Origin: CALCZU01 sp964396165
GTDB lineage: Bacteria; Bdellovibrionota; FAC87; UBA2466
DNA length: 64,000 nucleotides
Assembly: GCA_964396165.1 (NCBI GenBank)
Contig: CAYNEF010000012.1
Location: 15,361 to 79,360 of the forward strand
Reading direction: 5' to 3'
Below are positions 59,608 to 64,000 of the stretch, piece after piece. Both the position numbers and the translations under genes were made by a program. The notes under the pieces are model-generated. The model did not search any database. It was not told where the DNA came from and was given only the letters and a program-made list of their open reading frames with translations. Numbering within the stretch: position 1 is the stretch's first letter; each line of letters opens with the position of its first letter.

Positions 59608-61086
59608 ATGCACACGCAGGAAAAGATTTTATCTTTACCTGCCCTTGCCAAGATTTGCGCTTTAGAAAAAGCAAAAGGTAAAAAAATTATCCACTGCCAT
59701 GGTGTATTTGATCTCTTGCACCCGGGGCACTTGAAATACTTCAGTGAAGCAAAAACACTGGGCGATGTGCTTGTCGTCACTCTCACAAATGACTTAAATG
59801 TAAATAAAGGCCCGGGAAGACCCGTATATACTCAAACCCAGCGTGCAGAATTTCTAGCCTCTCTTTCTCTTATCGACTATGTCGCGATAAACGATACAGC
59901 AACGGCGGTAAAACCGATTGAACTTCTAAAGCCTGACTACTATGTCAAAGGCCAAGACTACGAAGATAAAAGCAAAGACAAATCCGGCGGCATTTATCTG
60001 GAAGAAAAAGCAGTACTAGATGTGGGCGGAAAATTATATTTCACGCATGGAGAAACTTTTAGCTCGACTCAACTTTTAAAATTATTGGATGAGAAAAAAA
60101 GTACTGAGTCACTTCCTACAGAACTACTTTTGAAACTTTATTTTGAAATGCTTCGCATCCGAAGAATCGAAGAAGCCATCGCCCGAGAATACCCGAAACA
60201 AGAAATGCGTTGTCCTATCCATCTTTCGATAGGGCAAGAGGCTCCGTCTGTCGCTGTCAGTAGCCTTCTCACCACAGAGGATCATATTTTCAGTACACAC
60301 CGCTGCCACGCGCACTATCTTTCCAAAGGTGGGAGTTTAGAAAGAATGCTCGCTGAACTTTTTGGAAAAGGCACTGGTTGCAATGGGGGTAAAGGCGGTT
60401 CCATGCATTTGGTTGATCCAGAAGTGGGAATGATGGGTGCTTCCGCATTAGTCGGGGGAACAATTCCCATCGGTGTAGGTAGTGCACTCGCTTTTAAAAA
60501 AGCCGGCATCAAAAATATTGCTGTTGTCTATTTGGGAGACGGTGCAACTGAAGAAGGTGTATTTTACGAATCACTAAATTTTGCGGCCCTACATAAACTC
60601 CCCGTTCTCTTTTTAGTGGAAAATAATACCTACGCGACTTACAGTCCCCAATCTGCCCGACAAGCGACAAGTGAAATTTACAAACGGGGTGAACCCTTCC
60701 AGATTCCGGGGATACGGGTGGCTGGAAATTCTGTCCAGGAAATTTATCTTGCGGCTAAAAAATTAATTACACGCATGCGCAGTGGTGAAGGCCCTGCTAT
60801 TTTAGAATGTCTTACTTATCGGTTTAGAGATCATGTGGGACCAGGATCTGACATTGCTGTCGGGTATCGCACTCAAGAAGAGCTAAACACGTGGCAAGAA
60901 AAATGCCCACTATTGACCTTAAAAGCAGAATTAGCTCGAAGCAACTCCATCAACGAAGAAATGGATTCTGACTACGAACAGGCCATCCGATTTGAATTAG
61001 AACGTGCATTTGAATTTGCAAGAAGTAGCCACAACCCCAAACCCAGTGAGGTGAAAAAATATACGTATGCGTCACCTCAAGTATAA
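59608..61086 (+). CDS. Fusion: sugar nucleotidyltransferase (RfaE/HldE C-domain type) + TPP-dependent E1-alpha domain
   Basis: Residues 1-160 form a cytidylyltransferase-like nucleotidyltransferase: HGVFDLLHPGHLKYFSEAK (HxGH at 38-41) and KPDYYVKGQDYE match the heptose-1-phosphate adenylyl/guanylyltransferase domain. Residues 170-490 match the alpha subunit of 2-oxo acid dehydrogenase E1: YFEMLRIRRIEEAI, HLSIGQEAPSVAV, the TPP motif GDGATEEGVFYESLN followed by ENN (310-340) and YRFRDHVGPGSD. The following gene encodes the E1-beta partner and overlaps by 20 bases. No E2 or E3 subunit is nearby. The fusion suggests that the TPP reaction is directed to the same sugar nucleotide, for example adding a two-carbon or acyl unit; that is inference. 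Confidence 0.9.
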   Translation: MHTQEKILSLPALAKICALEKAKGKKIIHCHGVFDLLHPGHLKYFSEAKTLGDVLVVTLTNDLNVNKGPGRPVYTQTQRAEFLASLSLIDYVAINDTATAVKPIELLKPDYYVKGQDYEDKSKDKSGGIYLEEKAVLDVGGKLYFTHGETFSSTQLLKLLDEKKSTESLPTELLLKLYFEMLRIRRIEEAIAREYPKQEMRCPIHLSIGQEAPSVAVSSLLTTEDHIFSTHRCHAHYLSKGGSLERMLAELFGKGTGCNGGKGGSMHLVDPEVGMMGASALVGGTIPIGVGSALAFKKAGIKNIAVVYLGDGATEEGVFYESLNFAALHKLPVLFLVENNTYATYSPQSARQATSEIYKRGEPFQIPGIRVAGNSVQEIYLAAKKLITRMRSGEGPAILECLTYRFRDHVGPGSDIAVGYRTQEELNTWQEKCPLLTLKAELARSNSINEEMDSDYEQAIRFELERAFEFARSSHNPKPSEVKKYTYASPQV

Positions 61087-62104
61087 CGAAGCTATTTCAG
61101 AAGCTATTTGTATTGCGATGAAAAATAATCCCAATCTTTTTTTGATTGGAGAAGGAATCAACGATCCAAAAGGTGCCTTCGGTACAACCGTAGAGGCGTT
61201 GAAATTATTCGGCAAAGATCGCGTGATGGATTCGCCTCTTTCCGAAAACGCGCTGGCCGGTATTTGCATCGGTGCTGCAATAGAGGGATTTCCGTCCATT
61301 CAAATTCACATGCGTGCGGAATTTATGGTACTCGCACTCGATCAGATTTTAAACCACGCTGCAAAATGGCATTACATGTTCAATGGCCAGATGCAGGTAC
61401 CGATGGTTTTTCGCTGTATCGTAGGAAGAGGATGGGGACAAGCAGCACAACACTCCCAAAGTTTTCATAATCTGTTCGCCCAATTTCCGGGGTTGAAAGT
61501 GATACTTCCCAGCAGTCCCTACGATGCGAAAGGGATGTTACTTTCCGCAGTCGTCGATCAAAATCCCGTAATCTGCATTGAACACCGCTGGCTGTATGAA
61601 AAATCTTGCCCTGTTCCTGAAAGTGCGTATCGCATACCGATTGGTAAGGCGAATCGACTTACTAAAGGAAAAGACGTCACTTGCGTCGCACTTTCTCAGG
61701 GCGTTTACGATGCGCTGGAAGCAGAAAAAATTCTTCTATCCGAAGGAATCGAAATGGAAGTGATTGATTTAAGATCTGTCAGACCACTCGATATGGAAAC
61801 GATTTTAGATTCCCTGGAACGAACAGGAAGACTTCTTATTGTGGATATCGGCCATACATTTATGGGAATTGGTGCGGAAATAGCGGCGCATGTGGCTGAG
61901 AAGGCATTTGATTTTCTGAAAGCGCGGGTTGCACGTATCGGGCTACCGGACTGCCCTACTCCTTGCGCTTCATCTTTAGAAGCAATTTATTACCCGGGTG
62001 TAAAAGATATTTGTGATGCAGCCAGAAAAATATGCTCACAGACTAAAATGACTTCGGTTCAGGAATTTTTTAAAGAGACGCCGCTTTTTACCGGTCCGTT
62101 TTGA
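61067..62104 (+). CDS. TPP-dependent E1-beta (transketolase-like) subunit
   Basis: A 345-residue transketolase-family beta subunit: YNEAISEAICIAMKNNPNLFLIGEG, the conserved RVMDSPLSENALAGICIGAAIEG with the catalytic Glu for TPP activation, then QAAQHSQSFHNLFAQFPGLKVILPSSPYDAKG and a C-terminal domain with LPDCPTPCASSLEAIYYP. It would complete a heterotetrameric E1 with the alpha domain of the preceding fusion (20-base overlap). The E1 type is not decided by sequence; pyruvate or branched-chain and glycan acyl variants look alike. The C-terminus overlaps the convergent MBL gene by 17 bases. Confidence 0.9.
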   Translation: MRHLKYNEAISEAICIAMKNNPNLFLIGEGINDPKGAFGTTVEALKLFGKDRVMDSPLSENALAGICIGAAIEGFPSIQIHMRAEFMVLALDQILNHAAKWHYMFNGQMQVPMVFRCIVGRGWGQAAQHSQSFHNLFAQFPGLKVILPSSPYDAKGMLLSAVVDQNPVICIEHRWLYEKSCPVPESAYRIPIGKANRLTKGKDVTCVALSQGVYDALEAEKILLSEGIEMEVIDLRSVRPLDMETILDSLERTGRLLIVDIGHTFMGIGAEIAAHVAEKAFDFLKARVARIGLPDCPTPCASSLEAIYYPGVKDICDAARKICSQTKMTSVQEFFKETPLFTGPF

Positions 62105-62969
62105 TTTCAAAATGTTCTTTGCTTACAAAATCCACTATTACGTTTCCATTTAATCCATTCACATAGGTCGGAATTTTTTTGGAAGTGAAATAATCATGCA
62201 CACGTTTGCTTCTTTCACTCTCCCATAAGTGTTTTGGAGAAGGAACCAGCGCTGTCTCAGGTGCCACCACATCGAAAAATTCATTGGGCGCAACATTGGT
62301 TGTTCCATGGTGAGGAACTTTCAATATATCGGCTTTCAGATTTTTTCCATTTTTAGAAAGAAAAGTACCCATGGGTTGATTTAAATCGCCGGTAAAAAGA
62401 ACAGATTTTCCTGAAACTTTGAGTTTTAAAATCACACTCGTATCGTTGATATCTGTTTTGCCAATAGGCGTTTTTATCCCGTTATAAGCATACAAAACGC
62501 ACAAAGAGATTTCTTTGCTGTTTAAGTAGCAATCGCCTTTTTTTTCTGACTTAACGGGTATTTTTAATTTTTTTAAGCGATCTAAAATCCCTTGCAGCTG
62601 TACCCAATCGCATCTTGGGTTTTCGGCATCGCATTGCTCTTTCGTGGGAAGATTGATGCGCACTTCTTTAACTTGGATGCCGGTGTCTAAAATGGCGTTA
62701 ATCCCTCCAAAATGATCGCGGTGCGGATGGCTGACCAGAATTTTATCAATACTTTTTAGCTGAATCGACTTCAGGTAGGGACCAAGGACATTTTCATTAT
62801 CCCCTGAGTCGATCATAATCACTTTACCATCTGGAAATTTCAAAAGGTGTGCATCTCCCTGGAGAATACCCGAATTGATATTGATCATCGTCCACGTGAG
62901 GGAAGCGGACAAGAGCGGCGCAGAAAACAAACTAAGCAATATGGTGATAGCTTTTATACCAGTCGACAA
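62088..62969 (-). CDS. Metallo-beta-lactamase-fold hydrolase, exported (ComEC-type domain)
   Basis: I choose TTG 62969 as start: a GAAGGGG site lies nine bases upstream and a signal peptide follows at once (GIKAITILLSLFSAPLLSA). The body is the MBL fold of ComEC C-terminal type: IDSGDNENVLGPYL, the zinc motif SHPHRDHFGG, LFTGDLNQPMG and KVPHHGTTNVAPNEFFD. It has no membrane channel domain, so it is a free exported hydrolase. The first 38 bases overlap the end of the epimerase gene. Such proteins act as periplasmic or extracellular hydrolases of nucleotides, phosphoesters or other substrates; the substrate is unknown. Confidence 0.85.
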   Translation of the reverse strand: MSTGIKAITILLSLFSAPLLSASLTWTMININSGILQGDAHLLKFPDGKVIMIDSGDNENVLGPYLKSIQLKSIDKILVSHPHRDHFGGINAILDTGIQVKEVRINLPTKEQCDAENPRCDWVQLQGILDRLKKLKIPVKSEKKGDCYLNSKEISLCVLYAYNGIKTPIGKTDINDTSVILKLKVSGKSVLFTGDLNQPMGTFLSKNGKNLKADILKVPHHGTTNVAPNEFFDVVAPETALVPSPKHLWESERSKRVHDYFTSKKIPTYVNGLNGNVIVDFVSKEHFEIKTDR

Positions 62970-63942
62970 ATTTTTTGACCCCTTCCCGTATGGGAGTAGC
63001 AGGTTTGAAATCCACATAGTCTGTTAAAGCTTGTACATCCGCAAATGTTTCGACAACGTCTCCCATTTGCATGGGCATCAGATTTTGAATTGCTTTAATA
63101 CCAGTCGCTTCTTCCACTGCAGAAATAAAATCTTTCAGCCAGACCGGGTTGTTGTTTCCGATGTTGAAGACTCGGTAAGGTGCATTGCTTGTCGCGCAGT
63201 TTGGATTATTGGAATCCCATTTACTATCTGGAGTTGCGGCTTTATCAAGTACCCGGACAACGCCTTCGACAATATCATTGATGTAAGTAAAATCGCGACG
63301 GTGATTGCCATAGTTGAAAACATCAATCGGCTTTTTAGCCAAAATATTTTTCGTAAAAAGAAACAACGCCATATCCGGACGTCCCCACGGGCCATAAACA
63401 GTGAAAAACCGCAGGCCAGTTGTCGGAATATCGTAAAGATGGCTATAGGTATGCGCCATTAATTCATTTGCTTTTTTCGTCGCAGCGTAAAGAGATACCG
63501 GATGATCGACTGTATCTCCTACTGAAAAAGGTAGTTTTGTATTGGATCCATATACGGAGCTGGAGGATGCATAAACAAGATGTTCAACATTATGGTGTCT
63601 GCACCCTTCCAGCACATTGATAAACCCGGTGATATTCGACTCGGTATACGCGTAAGGATTTTGCAAAGAATAGCGCACGCCTGCTTGCGCCGCTAAATTT
63701 ACAACCCTTTGCGGTTTTACCGTAGCAAACAACTTGTGCAGATTTTCACGATCGCACAAATCCATTTTTTCAAATCTAAAATTTTTCTTAGGAAGAAGTT
63801 GATCGAGTCGTGCCTGTTTTAAAGCTACATCGTAATAGTCATTCAGGTTATCTACACCAATGACTTCATCGCCCCGCTCGAGTAACCGCAAACACAAATG
63901 GTACCCAATAAACCCTGCTACGCCTGTGACTAAAACTCTCAT
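62932..63942 (-). CDS. NAD-dependent nucleotide-sugar epimerase (UDP-glucuronate 4-epimerase-like)
   Basis: The 336-residue extended SDR has VTGVAGFIG (5-13), VVNLAAQAGVRYSLQNPYAY (NAAxAGVRxS is typical of UDP-glucuronate and related 4-epimerases), and Tyr-x3-Lys in LYAATKKANE. FTVYGPWGRPDMALFLF is the conserved GxGRPDMA block. It converts UDP-glucuronate to UDP-galacturonate or a similar pair for capsule or LPS. It lies near the heptose cluster, facing it. ATG at 63942; the remaining 58 bases of the window show no gene. Confidence 0.9.
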   Translation of the reverse strand: MRVLVTGVAGFIGYHLCLRLLERGDEVIGVDNLNDYYDVALKQARLDQLLPKKNFRFEKMDLCDRENLHKLFATVKPQRVVNLAAQAGVRYSLQNPYAYTESNITGFINVLEGCRHHNVEHLVYASSSSVYGSNTKLPFSVGDTVDHPVSLYAATKKANELMAHTYSHLYDIPTTGLRFFTVYGPWGRPDMALFLFTKNILAKKPIDVFNYGNHRRDFTYINDIVEGVVRVLDKAATPDSKWDSNNPNCATSNAPYRVFNIGNNNPVWLKDFISAVEEATGIKAIQNLMPMQMGDVVETFADVQALTDYVDFKPATPIREGVKKFVDWYKSYHHIA

Positions 63943-64000
63943 ATGATGCGCCCGAGAGTAGCATCGTTAGGAATCTTAAAAAAGAAAGTTTTGATAATGC

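Overview
The window looks like a piece of a Gram-negative bacterial chromosome with moderately low G+C (roughly 40-45% by eye). It has many predicted lipoproteins, outer-membrane barrels, secreted proteases and a heptose pathway for lipopolysaccharide or capsule. The gene mix fits the Bdellovibrionota/Oligoflexia group best: eukaryote-like type 2 IleRS, RadD, a DUF4360 protein, C25 and papain-like secreted proteases, and low-complexity lipoproteins. That placement is inference, because no 16S or other definitive marker is present.

Layout. 1-884: end of a gingipain-type C25 protease gene, then a terminator and a 189-bp imperfect palindrome. 1205-4884 (minus): glycan genes (methyltransferase, dehydratase-glycosyltransferase fusion, C-methyltransferase). 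5075-6488: DUF4360 protein, a structured repeat ('element A') and tRNA-Arg. 6676-11179: papain-like protease and ileS. 11303-13636: lipoproteins, one with a heme motif. 13732-18241: Dph6-like protein, epimerase, and an outer-membrane protein-ZnuA-ZnuB metal uptake set without an ATPase. 18387-25731: secreted proteins, di-heme peroxidase, proline dehydrogenase, GT87 enzyme and small proteins. 25837-32791: large sensor kinase, ATP-grasp enzyme, parvulin, a DUF455/ATP-grasp fusion and an arsenate reductase-like protein. 32794-37306 (minus): second glycan operon. 38083-41548 (minus): RadD and an ABC-2 exporter. 43561-47354 (minus): gap-pgk-tpiA-secG followed by tRNA-Leu and tRNA-Val. 47476-49876: YhaM-like nuclease and a HisN-like phosphatase. 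49939-54751 (minus): an M16 peptidase pair with an outer-membrane protein and a lipoprotein. 55901-57937: Asn/Tyr-rich lipoprotein, 'element B' and an HNH endonuclease gene. 57995-62104: heptose kinase, heptose phosphatase, a nucleotidyltransferase/TPP-E1-alpha fusion and an E1-beta. 62088-63942 (minus): nucleotide-sugar epimerase and a metallo-beta-lactamase-fold protein.

The most unusual signal is a two-copy structured element. Copy A (5986-6339) is solitary beside tRNA-Arg. Copy B (56653-57001) lies directly upstream of the HNH endonuclease gene. Each has 37-nt inverted arms separated by about 190 nt and an inner GGCCACTTGGCC pair. Where the copies differ, both arms of each copy changed together, which indicates that pairing is maintained. 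GCACGTGC-centred palindromes accompany both copies, lie inside the HNH gene, and sit next to a truncated duplicate of the tRNA-Val 5' end at 43729-43784. I interpret this as an undescribed mobile or structured-nucleic-acid system served by the HNH protein. The second most interesting locus is the heptose cluster, where a sugar nucleotidyltransferase is fused to a thiamine-diphosphate E1-alpha domain.
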